This document shows, one piece after another, positions 1 to 16,784 of a DNA stretch of 64,000 nt (its first letter is position 1; each line of letters starts with the position of its first letter). The stretch is taken from positions 7,576,835-7,640,834 of the forward strand of contig NC_079386.1 of assembly GCF_021018895.1 (NCBI RefSeq). Reading direction: 5' to 3'. The notes beneath the pieces were generated by a model. The model was not told the DNA's origin. It saw only the letters and a program-made list of their open reading frames with translations, and did not search any database. Made by a program: the position numbers and the translations under genes. Origin of the DNA: Seriola aureovittata (Eukaryota > Chordata > Actinopteri > Carangiformes > Carangidae).

Positions 1-214
1 TTTACTTGAACAGTGTGATACACACACTTCCATCCAAAATCACTATACTGCATGTTTTAAAGGAGTACTCCTATAATAATTGTATTTTTTGTCTGTGGTT
101 TTACCAGAAATTCTCATGACTTTCAGCAGCCCCTCAGAAATAGGTTAGACACTTCCTTTCTTAATCTCTCATGTGTCAACAAGGAATTGATCCAGTGGAA
201 ACAAGGACACTCAC

Positions 215-368
215 AAACAACTGTGGCCCAGGGGATGTGTCCTTCATTGTAGTGTGGAAGCAGAACCAGCTTAGGAATGAAGAACGTGTTGTACAACCAG
301 ATCCCAAATACCATGCTGATGCACAGCCAGCCCATGGGGTCCACCACAAAGTGCAGTCGAAGCTTCAT
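215..368 (-). CDS. zdhhc21: zdhhc21 first coding exon (partial gene)
   Basis: ZDHHC21 is a membrane palmitoyltransferase that attaches palmitate to cysteines of target proteins. Only the exon for the first 51 residues lies in the window; the rest, including the DHHC zinc domain, is beyond the left edge. The start MKLRLHFVVDP and the stretch IPKLVLLPHY match the N-terminus I know for this family, and residues about 13-31 form the first membrane segment. The ATG is at 368-366. A consensus donor (GTGAGT, 214-209) ends the exon after residue 51 plus one base. An acceptor (CTGCAG) lies just upstream, so the exon probably begins near 379. Position 1-214 is intron and I see nothing else there. The family is clear; an ohnolog cannot be excluded. 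Confidence 0.85.
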
Positions 369-1226
369 GGCTGCAGGGACTGCAGGAAAACCTAAAGTGT
401 ACCAAACAAACACATACAGATCGAAATAACCGGTTGATGTTAGGTAAAATTAGTTTAGTTAAAAAAATTAGCTTAGTTAACGTACATACATGTTTTATAG
501 TGGCTGTTGTCATATCTGCGTGTGAGTCATCAGATTCCATTAGTTTGTGGTTATTTAAAATGATGTGTTTCAAATGAATTCTCTATCACAAAGCAGTGAC
601 ATTTTGCCTTAAGCACTGCTACATGACAGTAACAGATTTCATGTATTAATGACTGGCCGAAAGCAAAGCAGAATGACTGAGAACACAATTATCTGACATG
701 TAGTGAGGAGGAAATATTAGGTCAGGTTTGCTGGAAATTGTCATGAGATTAAACCTTAACATGGGCCTAACTAGTGTGCTATACAGCAGGTGTCTGTAAA
801 CGAGCCCAGCATTAATTACCTCCACAAATTTTATATGTATTTTAACATGAGCAGTATCTGCTGATCTCATCCAGTCTAAATCAGTGCAAACTGGCTTCAT
901 ATCTGCTATTGTGCACTAAAAACCTAGTTATTGTACAGCCTCGCCTGCTCCATCATTCATACAACTGATAACACTGACAGGCGTTACGGGCTTGGCTCTA
1001 TAGCCTTGCTGTGTTGTTAGCTAACCTCAGCGGGCTAACCTGATTTAATTCACTCGCCGTCATATACAGATTAAATAATACAACGTACGTAGCGTCAGTC
1101 ATTATTTAATCATTTCAAAATGAAAATATACCTACTTTTATTATCTGTCCTATTCAGCGCACGTATCAGTGGAGCCACTTCCTCATCCGAGCCTCTGTGG
1201 GCTGGACAGGACCAGTGTTTTGTTAC

Positions 1227-1260
1227 CTGCAATGAAAAAACACATTTCCGGTTGATTTAT
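1227..1260 (-). promoter_or_regulatory. zdhhc21: Probable zdhhc21 5' UTR exon and promoter
   Basis: On the minus strand a CAG|GTAACA donor ends at 1227, preceded by an ETS-type CCGGAA (about 1245-1250). This suits a short non-coding first exon upstream of the coding exon at 368. The stretch 380-1226 would then be the first intron; I see only unique AT-rich sequence there. The exact transcription start cannot be read. Confidence 0.4.
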
Positions 1261-1261
1261 T

Positions 1262-2030
1262 CTTACAAATAAAACCATTTTCAATGGGACGATAGCTTAG
1301 CAAAAAATAAATGAAAAATAAAAAATAAAAATTTTACATAAATATAGACTAAAGTATGTGCTACATAGGTACTACATACGAGTACATACATATTATCAAG
1401 TTTGATCCACTCATATTATCATCCAGCATTTATCTATCTAGCATTTATCTGTCTATACATTATCTGACATCTATCTGTTCATGAGGGTTCATGTAATAGG
1501 CCTAGTTCGTTGTGGACTGCCATATGATTATTTAAGGTCCACAAAGAAACACAATGTTTTAATACAGGTGATTGCTCCAGATGACCATTGCCTTTAGAAT
1601 ATAAAAATAGTGACCTCTTTTGGTAGGACATTATGGATGCAGAGATTCTTGTTTGTTATCACTGTACTCGTTTTTTCACAAACATATTTTAGGCTTTTAT
1701 TTTATTGTCAACATTCCCAGTTTCCTGTTGTATTCTGCCTGTTTGTGGTAGCTTCATGCAGTGGTTGTGGACAGGTGGGCGGTGGACCCGCTTGGAACGC
1801 AGTGCACCACCGCCATCTGACAACCGTCTACTGCCGCCCTGTGGGGAAAAATTGTAAATACAGGCGTCGGCAGTCTGTTTCGTTCCCTTCTGTGATTTTT
1901 TGTAATTCTAAATGTATTTCTGAATACACATTCTCGATTGTAATGATTTGAACTTACCACTGCCCATATTTGATTTTAACGTCATGAACAACTATATAAT
2001 TTGAATGGTGAGGTTAATGATGTGAGTGAC
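1262..2030. other. Intergenic, zdhhc21-plaa
   Basis: AT-rich DNA between two divergent genes, including an A-rich run at 1297-1335 and short diverged copies of a TATCTATC-like unit near 1430-1475. The open frames at 1610-1960 have no recognisable family and no splice support. I see no gene here. Confidence 0.5.
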
Positions 2031-2130
2031 GTATTTCAACTTCCGCTAGCATTAGCGGCCGGTGTTTGTTGACAGCAACGCCGCTTAGCATTACACCACT
2101 GCGGTAGTTTCGTTGTGTTGACGGGGGGCA
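2031..2130 (+). promoter_or_regulatory. plaa: plaa promoter and 5' UTR
   Basis: The 100 bases before the plaa ATG are locally GC-richer and hold an ETS-type site (ACTTCCG, about 2039-2045) and a GCGGCCGG block. There is no TATA box, as expected of a housekeeping promoter. The transcription start is not resolvable by eye. Confidence 0.4.
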
Positions 2131-7564
<5,434 letters not shown>

Positions 7565-7659
7565 TGCAAATGAATAGAAAAAAAGGGCACTTCTTTCATA
7601 CTATTACTCTGTTCTGCTTAATCAGTTGTGGTGGAGACCTAAATAATTGTATGCTCTGC

Positions 7660-7665
7660 AATAAA
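7660..7665 (+). terminator. plaa: plaa polyadenylation signal
   Basis: AATAAA lies 96 bases after the plaa stop, giving a short 3' UTR. It is the first canonical hexamer downstream. Confidence 0.7.
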
Positions 7666-7689
7666 AAAGGACAAATGAAATCTGCATAG

Positions 7690-8412
7690 TCTGTGTTTTT
7701 ATTAATGCAACTCCATTCCAAAGTCCCTTTATGAATTTGTCAGGTATATGTAGGGTTAATGCTGTAACAATGATGCATAAATGTGAATGAAATGTTAAAA
7801 GCACATTATGTAGGGATAAATCTATGTCAAACCATTAACAAGTTTTATTATATAGCCAACTTTGTACCTACACAAGGTTGGCTGTCATGAGTCCTTGCAT
7901 AAGAATTATACTAACAAGTAATATTTAGCATACAAGGCATATCACATATAAAACAACACCAAATATTAGAGGTAATTACCCGAAGTTCATAGCGTTATGA
8001 CATTAGACATGGGGTTACAGTCATTGCTGTTACATTACCTTAGCGGAAGTACTTGTTAATAACATCCGGGTAACTTTGGAAAAAATTGGCGGTTTGTTTT
8101 TCGAGCTGTAGTGTTTCCTTGTTCCCGATAAGAATTATCTTTGAAATTTATTTTAACAAATGTTACCTCAGTCGTTACTACAAATGGGCAGAGCCTTATA
8201 ACACTAGTAACTGCTCCATGGCAGTATTTAATTTGACATTGGGTTGTTAAGTGTATGCTGACAAATTCAAAGTTCGAAAGCTAAGTTGGCTAACGCTACC
8301 AGTAAACTTTTTGGCTAGCAGCAAAGCTAGCTGGCTAGCTGTTTAATATTAGCCAGGCTGGCTTTTTGAATCAGCACCGGACACTCGCATAGCTTCTACC
8401 TATCTCGGAATA
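7690..8412 (+). promoter_or_regulatory. haus6: Intergenic DNA and haus6 promoter / 5' UTR
   Basis: The first half is unremarkable AT-rich spacer. The second half holds promoter-like sites for haus6: an ETS site (GCGGAAGT, 8043-8050), an E2F-like TTGGCGG (8086-8092) and a CHR-like TTTGAA (8365-8370). E2F and CHR elements are typical of cell-cycle genes, which suits an augmin subunit. A cluster of GCTAGC-type palindromes lies at about 8315-8342. Confidence 0.4.
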
Positions 8413-11400
8413 ATGGCGAACCCGGTATTTTTGCAGAAAAATAATGGAAAATATCTGTGGTTTTCTCTTCTCGGACTCGGATTTCGAACAGACACAGCAA
8501 TGTCGTCTATCGCCGGCAAAACCAACATTAACGTTAAACACATCAACCTGGGACCGTGAGTCTGTTTTCATTGTTAACGTTAACAGATTTAGACCAACAG
8601 ATATTAGCCACTTTATCAAGGCTTGTGCTGTTACTGTTAATGTACTATTACTTTCACTTTAAATGACATTAAAGTAATCATTCACTATATCTTCTGCCAT
8701 GATTCTAAATGTTATGTAATTGCCAACAGGAGTATGTTTGATAGACCAAACAAAGATGCTTTCTACATAGTAACCCATTTCCTGTTGGAGAAACTCAATC
8801 CCACACGATATCATGAAGCATACAGGTAAATTTAGACTTAAGCATTTATTGCCACCTCTATAGAAACGTGTGTAAAATTCACTGTCATAAAAATGAAGCC
8901 TTTGTTTTTGTTTAGGCATTGCTGGCCTGTTTTAAACCATAAAGCAGATGCCGAGTTCCGCAAAGTTACCTGCGCTTGGCTGCGAGAAATAATGGTAAGA
9001 ATTTGAGACTGTTTCACTATTCTTTTCAAAGTGCATTTCCCAGATTATGTACTTCAGTTATCTTTTTAAAAATGGGTAATTGTGTCCAACTCCTCTTAAT
9101 TTGCTGATTCATTCCTTTTGGCTTTCCTTTCATCCTTATCAGCTCCTCAGTCTCCCATTCTCCGCACATGCTTACCATAAAGATTTGTATTTATACAACA
9201 TAAAAGTGACAAATCTGCATCCAAGTAAATAGCAATGTCCTTCGTTTGAATCTGGTGGGATCCTTTAGTTGCACATCACCCCTTTCTCTCCACACATTTC
9301 CAGTCTGCTATACTAAATAACTTATTGACAGTCATGTTTTTAACTGTGTGTAGGATGAATCTGCAAATGCGGGATCCAAAGTGGTTGCTTCCTTGTTCCT
9401 CTCCCCTGGAGGCCCCAAGTTTATCAGCTTGATGCTTAATTTGGCCAATCATGTCATGCTGCAAGAAATGAAGACATTCACCACAGGTCAGTCTAGATAA
9501 GAAATCTCTTGTTTCTTTGCTACCAGCAGAAAAGTATTCACAATCTGGTCGCAATACTAAAGTGTAGAATGGCTCCGCAAAGGCCAGACTTTCTTTCATC
9601 CCATTTAATTGAATTTGTCATGGAGTTGGGATGCAAAAGATGAGAAATGAATCCTGAATATTATCGTTGTCAGATGACAGCTGGGTGCCTGAGGCTGCAG
9701 CGATGCCCGCTTCTTCTGTGGACATGGCAGTGAAAAGACTCAACCTGATCAGTAAAAGGTTTTTGAAAACTGCAGTGGATCAAGATCGTTTTCTCCAGGA
9801 GTACCAGAGACAAGCCCAGTAAGTTCAGGGCAGTCCAGTTGGACAGAGCTGGTTGTTGTTTATTATAATAGTTTGCTCCAATAAATTAAGGTAGTTACTT
9901 TAAAGGTAACACTTCAATGAGTGCAGATGTTTTTGTCATCCCTTTTTATGCTCTGTTGAGACTACTGAACATGTTGAAAATATGAACACTGTTGAATATT
10001 GCTTATTCAATAGTTTCCAGACTTAGTTAACTGTATGGCCTGTTACTTTTAGTATGTGGGCATTGTATTTCTATTATTTCTATTGCTTGTTATTCTATTC
10101 ATGTGTGGTTTTGTTGCATGTCTTTTACCTTATTATTTACCTTATAATTATTTTCTACTATTGTAATTAACTTTCCCCAAAGATATTTCACTTTAACCGT
10201 AAGTTGTATTAAATACACTACTCTTGATGTTGCATGTGATTGGCTATTTGTTTCAAGCCCCATCTGTTTGTATTGACTAAGTGGTAAACCCAAGGTTAAC
10301 AAGGCTAATTGGTGACTGCTGGAAGGTGTTTGCAATCAGTGTAATTAAAACCATGTGCCCAAACACCAACATTATGTTCTTGAGGTTTGCATTTTAAGCA
10401 TGTATTTGCTGTGGAGGAGTTTGTTTTATGGTACTTTGCTTTGCACATGGAAGTTAGATTCCACTACTGTTGGTCATTTCTTGTTTAAGATGTTTTCTGT
10501 TGTTTTTCCTCTCTTGAAGGCTTCTAGTGAAGTCTGTGAAGGATATTGGAGAAGAGGGTACCAAGTATGACGAGCTTCTCAAGTATGTATGATTTGTTTT
10601 TCTCTGTCCTTCTGACATATGTTCCTTGGCAGTTTAAACAAAACGGATTATCTACTTTTAGGCGTCATAACAGTGATTCTGCACAGGAGGCAGCTCTTCC
10701 AGCTGAGAAGACCAAAAAGGTATCAAATTTATTTGCAAAAAAAACACTTACTATAAAACACAAGACATAATTTGTACTCTCTGTGTGTTAGTCATACATT
10801 GTAAGAGCACTGACCACAAGCTTCCTGCTGTTCCAAATTGCTTCATATTATTGCCAGAGGTATGATGGGGAATTCAATTTTAAAATCAAGATGAGTTTTA
10901 GAAAGATGTTGTTCTGAGCTGATATATCTGTTGAAAGAATTACAAAAGTACTTTGTTGTCCAAAGGTGCGCTCCTTGTGGTCAGCCATCGATGAAATGCT
11001 GTCGACAACCAAAGACGAGCAAAATTCAGTGGAAAGGGTTTTGAAAGGGGATGTAGACCAATACATCCTAGATGGGACCGATCGAGTCCTCAAAATTCCC
11101 CAGAGTCTACTGGAGAGAATTGAGCAGCTCCCACATCAGGTGAGAGTGAAGATAATGGTTTAATTCATTCTGTTCACTCGTGTCTGTTAACTTCTATATA
11201 CAACATATTAGATTCTTTATTTGATTTTTCAGTCTATAGTTATGTTTGGATGCACAATATTTTTATCTAACCATCAAATGCTGTCATATCTTCACCTATG
11301 TCTAATTTGTCACTGTTTGTGCTGTCACATTGTATTAATAGGGAAGAGAAGAGAAATTCTATCTATTCTATTGTGACGGAAATTCTATCAATGCGTGACA

Positions 11401-12294
11401 TAATCCTATGTATACACAAGAAATAAAAAGATAAGGTATAAGTAGTGTGGCAACGGGGATACACAACAGCCATTTTCAGGCTAAGCATAGATACACTGCA
11501 GTGTGAATCCATAAATCACATTGAGTCTCACAGTAGGCTGTTTTTGTGTATGAATGCCTTCCAGTTGAGCTCAGGGAATGTGTATGAAGTCGGCCAGCTA
11601 AACCTCCTGTGTGTGTTGGAGCTGGCAAACCACACGCTGCAGATCATCAGGGAGGAGCGTTGTCGGCTGTCTCATACCCCAAAGCCCCAGCTCAGTCCTC
11701 GGGACCTGCAGGTGAAATGTCAGCAGATGGCCCGTGTGCTGCAGGACCTCCAACTCATCAGGTATACATTAACCCACACTCATTTGATAGAGAATACTTT
11801 TTTTTTTAAGGTTAGAGCTATTTGTGGTTTGGAAACTTTGTTGGTAAATGGAACATTGGTTATCATGGGGAAGAATTACCTCAAGAATGTCTGCTGATTT
11901 AAAGTTTATCTTGAGTATCAGTGTATTCCCCTACTTTTTTCCCTCCTCAGACAGAAGATTTCCAAGGAAGAAATTCCTAAGGTCAGAAGTACCATCGGAG
12001 AGTTGGAGGCTGAGTGGGACAGGCAGTGGATAGATACCCTCAAAGTCACACCCCTAGTCTCTTTTCTGAATGAAGATCCTGTGAGTGGTCCTTGGAACTG
12101 CTTCAATCCTTGGAACTAGTTGCTTTAGGCAAAGTACATAGTACAAATGTGAGGCTGCTGAATTAGCATGCTTTATATAGGGACAGATGCTGTGTCTGTT
12201 GGTGGAGGTCATAAGCCTCACGACATTACCAAAATGTTTTCACTGTGTAGTTGCAAAGATTGATTTTTTTTTTTTTTTTTTCTCCTCCTTTTTT

Positions 12295-12340
<46 letters not shown>

Positions 12341-14688
12341 AAATCTTTTTAGGCTCTTGGCTTCCTCTCACCAATGGCTCCACTGTCATTTGAGCCGGCG
12401 GTCGGAGCCAACTACAGAAGTAGTGTCTTCTCCCAGTATCCTGCTAAACTTCTTGGTAAGCAGAATCACATTTTGCAGTCTGTACATCAAGTTGGGTTGT
12501 AACTTATTTGTTAATTGTACTCAAATAATTGTATACAATTTTTCAGAGGAGAAGCTGAAAGAGAGTGAATCACACAAAGGCGTCAACCCAAGTAATTCTA
12601 ACCTGAAAAGGTAACGTAATCTATCATTGGACAGCTAGTAAGGGAAATGTGAGTGTAATGAAGACATTTTCGTAGTGTATTTGAAGTGTTGTTTGGTGTA
12701 TGCCTTGTGTTGGGAGGCAGATACCTGGACAGTCCTGAGCAGTGCTCTGTCCATCACTAGTCCTCCCTATAGCATCCATGCTCTCTGATGACCGCGGCGA
12801 ATTGAGGGAAATCGCCATGGACAGATACGGAGCAGACACTATTTATTTCTGCATAACTTTAATTATGCAAAAGTTATGTAGAAACATAAAATGAGTTTGA
12901 ATACAGATTTTAGAGCAGAGGGGAAAGAAAATACCAACCTCATTGACTGATTATGAAATGCTGACATCTACAGAAGACACATACAATAGATTTGTTTGTC
13001 ATTTAATAAATTGTGAACTGTAAAGGACAATAGGTAAAGCACAAAATATGTACATGTATTTACTTGCATAAAACTAATTCAGCTTTTGTGTCTTTGAAGC
13101 AGCTCTTGCCCTGCAGCAGCTGAGAGGACTCAAAGTCCTGCTGTCACCACTGAGGCATCATCGCGAGCGAATACTTCTCTCGACTGGCTTTTTGACACAC
13201 CTCCTTCCCCTCCTCTGAGGGCTACACCTGTGCCGCCACCTGGGGCTAGTCTTATTTTTTAGCTAACCTCTGTTTTGAGTTAAACTCCTGTTTATTGGAT
13301 TCACCTTCTAAACCTGTGTGCACCAGATCTTCAGATAACAAATCTGTGCTTGTTTTTAGGCCAGTGTGAAGAAGATAAGTGTTCAGCCGAAGGTGGCTCC
13401 CATGAGGACCAAGACTCAGATACTAGACATGGAGTGTGATAACCTTGCTGATCAGGTATAGCAATTACTCTCATTCATGGAAACATCAAAGGCTGTGATA
13501 CAGGAGCTAGCATTTTTTAATTGGTATCTCTGTTTCTAAGTCTGGAATAAGGGTAGGGAATGACCATGAGATGCATAAACTAGTGCCAGGATTCTAGAGA
13601 CTCAATCCAGACTAAAATGTGTGCGTGGTGTGTGTTAGTTTGCAGATGCTGTAACTACAGAAGGTATGGTCAAAGGTGTGGACCTGGAGGGTCTTCTCAG
13701 CACTCTTCATGGAGATCCCTTCTCTACTCGAAAGCAACTGCCACGTACCCCTGAAAGCCTCAGTAAGTCATGAGCTGTTGTATTTACCTCATGTCCATAC
13801 ATTTGGTAAAAATTCTGTACAAACACATCAAATAGGAAAAAAGCATGAAGGCTGTTTATTAAGAATTTTATGATTGTGGGGTGTGTTCCTCTTTGTTTAC
13901 ACATGACATCACTTCTTGTAGTGAGTAAAATGACTCTTTTTTTGTTTCCTCAACAAGTTATGGATGTGAAAAGCTCATGGCGGAGAGCAATGGAGGAGGA
14001 CAAAGCAGAGAAAATCAGACGGTCAGCAAAGTTTAATGACAGCATAAAGGGGCGACTCGCTTCCCCTGAGAATCCTCACGATGTGTTGCTGAGCTCTGAT
14101 GTTCCCTCCCAGAGTGTCTCCTGCAGTATCACTTCTCCTGTCACAAACCACAGCAGCCCCCCTGTCTGCCAGCAGAGGGTCTTACTGAAGTCCTCTCTGT
14201 TGTGGGACACCTTCAACACTGAAGCCCTTGACAGCCCAAGTGGCACAGACAGCAGTGCCGTCCAGTTCAGTCTTGACCAAGAAACCCTCCCTGAAATGCC
14301 AAGCTGTGACAGTCTGCTGAGCCTTGACGATGAGGCAGTGGATATAAAGAGTGAGGAGGAGGATGAGCTCCTCATCCCCTCCCTGAAGACTGAAGTAAAA
14401 CATTCGCCACTAACTATGGCTTTTCATCGGGGTCTAATCCAGAAGGCGTGTGATGACGGTTCCTTTATCAAAAGCAGAAAGAGGACACCAGAGTGCCTTG
14501 GGTCAGGTCACATGGTTTCTGGTTTGGACAGAGACTGGCTCATGGAGCCTGCAAAGTCAGTGGAAGCCTCAGACAAGGTCTTCTCACTGGACCTAGACAC
14601 ACTAGAGACACCCTCACCCCCAAACAAGCAGGAGTACAGCCTCCCAACACTGATCACATTCTCCCCGATAGATGACATGAAGTGTTAA
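8413..14688 (+). CDS. haus6: haus6: HAUS augmin-like complex subunit 6
   Basis: HAUS6 (FAM29A/Dgt6) is the augmin subunit that links the complex to gamma-tubulin ring complexes, allowing microtubules to branch from spindle microtubules. Coding exons: 8413-8555, 8730-8825, 8916-8994, 9354-9486, 9674-9818, 10520-10582, 10662-10719, 10966-11139, 11565-11761, 11951-12080, 12353-12455, 12547-12610, 13100-13229, 13360-13455, 13639-13762, 13958-14688. They total 2466 nt (821 aa; the human protein is about 955, the difference being in the poorly conserved C-terminal half). The N-terminal HAUS6 domain (about residues 15-235) contains FDRPNKDAF and [17 protein letters not shown]. The rest is low-complexity, Ser-rich and acidic. 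The donor of exon 13 at 13229 (CCT|GTGCCG) is weak but is the only one that keeps frame; read-through stops at TAG shortly after. One intron hosts a scaRNA. Confidence 0.95.
12298..12335 (+). repeat. (TA)n microsatellite beside a haus6 acceptor
   Basis: About 19 TA units, preceded by a run of T, end 17 bases before the acceptor AG of haus6 exon 11 (12353). The tract occupies the normal polypyrimidine/branch-point interval. Confidence 0.95.
12705..12841 (+). ncRNA. scarna8: SCARNA8 (U92): H/ACA scaRNA guiding U2 snRNA pseudouridylation
   Basis: A complete box H/ACA RNA lies in the haus6 intron at 12611-13099. Hairpin 1 has an outer stem GGGAGG (12712-12717) with CCTCCC (12762-12767) and an inner stem TGGACAG (12726-12732) with CTGTCCA (12747-12753). 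H box ATAGCA is at 12769-12774. Hairpin 2 has GCTCT (12780-12784) with GGAGC (12829-12833) and GGCGA with TCGCC (12796-12800, 12812-12816). Box ACA is at 12836-12838, three bases from the end. Both terminal loops carry a CAB box TGAG (12736-12739 and 12803-12806), marking Cajal-body localisation. Pocket 1 (CAGATAC / CACT) pairs with U2 around U34. Pocket 2 (CTGATGA / ACAGATAC) pairs around U44. These are the targets known for SCARNA8, which in human also lies in the HAUS6 locus. The 5' end is approximate. Confidence 0.95.
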
Positions 14689-14883
14689 TTGCATTCATAT
14701 CAAAATCACTTTACAGCCTTTGTCTTAAACTGTCTGCCTTGGTTTTAATAGATGTGTAATGTTACAAATATTTGTTCAAACAACTGTACATAGCTGTGAA
14801 ATAACTTAACTGTAATATACTAATTTAGTTTTCTGTGCATGAGCTTATTGGTTTTAACTTAAAATAGTGATATGAACTGCTTG

Positions 14884-14889
14884 AATAAA
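14884..14889 (+). terminator. haus6: haus6 polyadenylation signal
   Basis: AATAAA lies 196 bases after the haus6 stop. A run of about 22 A follows at 14897, so the genomic A-run could confuse 3'-end mapping. Confidence 0.7.
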
Positions 14890-14919
14890 ATTGTTTAAAA
14901 AAAAAAAAAAAAAAAAAAT

Positions 14920-16190
14920 TTCCACTAACTTGACAGTGTGGGACAGCATCATGGATCTCTGACTGAGCAGTTTCAAAACAGTTTATTGCTTATTCATTTG
15001 CAAGATCTGCTTGTCTGTTAACATAATGGATAGCAGCAGTGTTTTTGAGTGAAATTAAAACATTTACATTGCACTATTGGCACGTATTTGTATGATGCAG
15101 GATGCTAAAATGTTTTTTTCTAAGTATGTGACCACAGGAGGAACCGAGCTAAGTCAGGTTGATGAAAGTAGCGGAATTTCCTGAATGTTGGGAGGCAAAA
15201 GTATGTGTGCGAGAGGGAGAGTCATACATAGTTTAATATACATGTCACTTTGTTTTATCAAAGTGATAATCAAATGGTTAACTATAATGATTAAAATAAA
15301 ATGGCTATAAGAAGCTTACAGATCATCCAAACATTTGTTTGTTCTCCTTGTGCATATTTTGGTTTAATTTCCATTTGAAATCAATTTTCTCTTTTCCACC
15401 AATTGTACCTGAATTTGTGAATCTGCTTTTCCTGATTGTTGTCATCCACAAACCTACATACATTTGAATTGCTAAAGCTAAAGGATTACCGCAATGATAT
15501 AGATAATAATGGTATGATTGGAAACTGAAACATATATATTGTTGGTGGATCAAAGGATGAAGTTCTCAGTTGACAATACTATTAATACTGATGTACCTGC
15601 TGCAGGGATTAATCACAGAAAACAGCATAATGTTCAGCAAGTGTTAATGACCTGTATTTGAGTGTTAATGGACACATAGAAGCTCAACACCTAAGGATGA
15701 AACCATGATCTTTTTTTCCCCCATTGTCCTGTACAAGGTGATTTTTCTCTATAATCTTCAATCATTCCAAGGTGACTCTCAGCTACGGAGATAAAAGCTT
15801 TTTTCTCAACCCTGTCTGAGTCCTGCTTCAAACCAGAGCAAAACCAAATCACCTGAGCACTTTGACTGTTTAACATACAGAAATCAGGTTCCTAATAATA
15901 ACTGGCCTTTTCAGCAGTGATGTGCCTAAAGATTTCTCTTGTACTCTGTGGCCACTTGTGATGTCCTCAGTTTACCAGTTTGTTGAAACAGGCAAGTGGT
16001 TGTAGAAGGTTGTAGGTTGATTTTTTATTTTTTTTACTTTAACACCAAACCAAACCCAAACAGGTGAACAAGAGGCTATGTGTGTTTATACTGTAAGTTT
16101 TTTTTTTTTTTACCAAAGTATTCAAAATACCACTGTAAAAACTTAACACTAATACCTTCATATGAAATGAAAAGCAACACAAATTAAATT
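14920..16190. other. Intergenic, haus6 to acidic gene
   Basis: AT-rich sequence between two convergent genes, with T-runs at about 16023-16040 and 16100-16111. The short open frames here (for example at 15323-15553) have no family resemblance. I see nothing else. Confidence 0.5.
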
Positions 16191-16205
16191 ACAATATTCA
16201 CAATA

Positions 16206-16211
16206 TTTATT
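16206..16211 (-). terminator. Polyadenylation signal of the acidic SIM gene
   Basis: AATAAA on the minus strand, lying at the end of a likely last exon (about 16636 down to about 16190). That exon begins after an acceptor TTCTTGCAG and contains the TG/TGCG microsatellite. Confidence 0.5.
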
Positions 16212-16364
16212 TCTGCATAATACATGAAAGATTATACAATTCTGAAAGGTTTACATTAATTACATGGTACAACTGTGTTTACATCCATGTGCTATATAAA
16301 ATGTGACAAAGTCTTTCTTGACTGTCTTGACTTCTGTACACAGGGAGGCAGATGATGAGTTTCC

Positions 16365-16443
16365 TGCGTGTCTGCGTGTGTGCGTGTCTGCGTGTGTGTG
16401 TGCGTGCGTGCGTGCGTGCGTGCGTGCGTGTGTGTGTGTGTGT
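16365..16443 (+). repeat. (TG)n/(TGCG)n microsatellite
   Basis: Alternating TG and TGCG units of mixed length. The Cys/Val-rich plus-strand frame and the Thr/His-rich minus-strand frames through it are products of the repeat. The tract lies in the probable 3' UTR of the minus-strand acidic gene. Confidence 0.95.
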
Positions 16444-16784
16444 GAAGAGCATCCCAAACCCACCAGCACAGAAGAAGCAGAAAGTGAAAATTTCCTCTGT
16501 GCGGGAAGGCAAGATGCTCCTCAGCCTCTGGATCGGTGGCTGGAGGGTTGGTTCTTGACTCACTGGCTCTGCAGATACTGTTTGTTGACTGGCAGTGAGT
16601 ATGGTGCTGACAATGGTTCAGTGAACCCCTTTGGTGCTGCAAGAAATATCATCAACATATTACTGTTAACTTTAGCTCATCACCACTTTATGTGACTGTT
16701 GTTACCTGTCTAGTCTCACTGAGGGGATTACTTACTGAGCCCACTGAGACAAGGGCCACCACTCTTCACCAGCTGGTCCTGTGG

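Noticed and set aside
1610..1960. Overlapping open frames on both strands between zdhhc21 and plaa
   Set aside because: Composition is hydrophobic/Cys-rich without domains, and no promoter, splice or polyadenylation signals frame them.
13230..13262. Read-through of haus6 exon 13 to a TAG as an alternative C-terminus
   Set aside because: Phase-0 splicing from 13229 to 13360 continues into three more in-frame exons and gives an exact multiple of three, so the read-through is at most a minor form.
16500..16525. Twelve-base match to the start of miR-31 (AGGCAAGATGCT)
   Set aside because: The match ends after 12 bases, the rest of the mature sequence differs, and no complementary arm lies within 60 bases on either side.
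16303..16695. 130-codon plus-strand frame rich in Cys and Val
   Set aside because: It is generated by the TG/TGCG microsatellite and lies antisense in the likely 3' UTR of the acidic gene.
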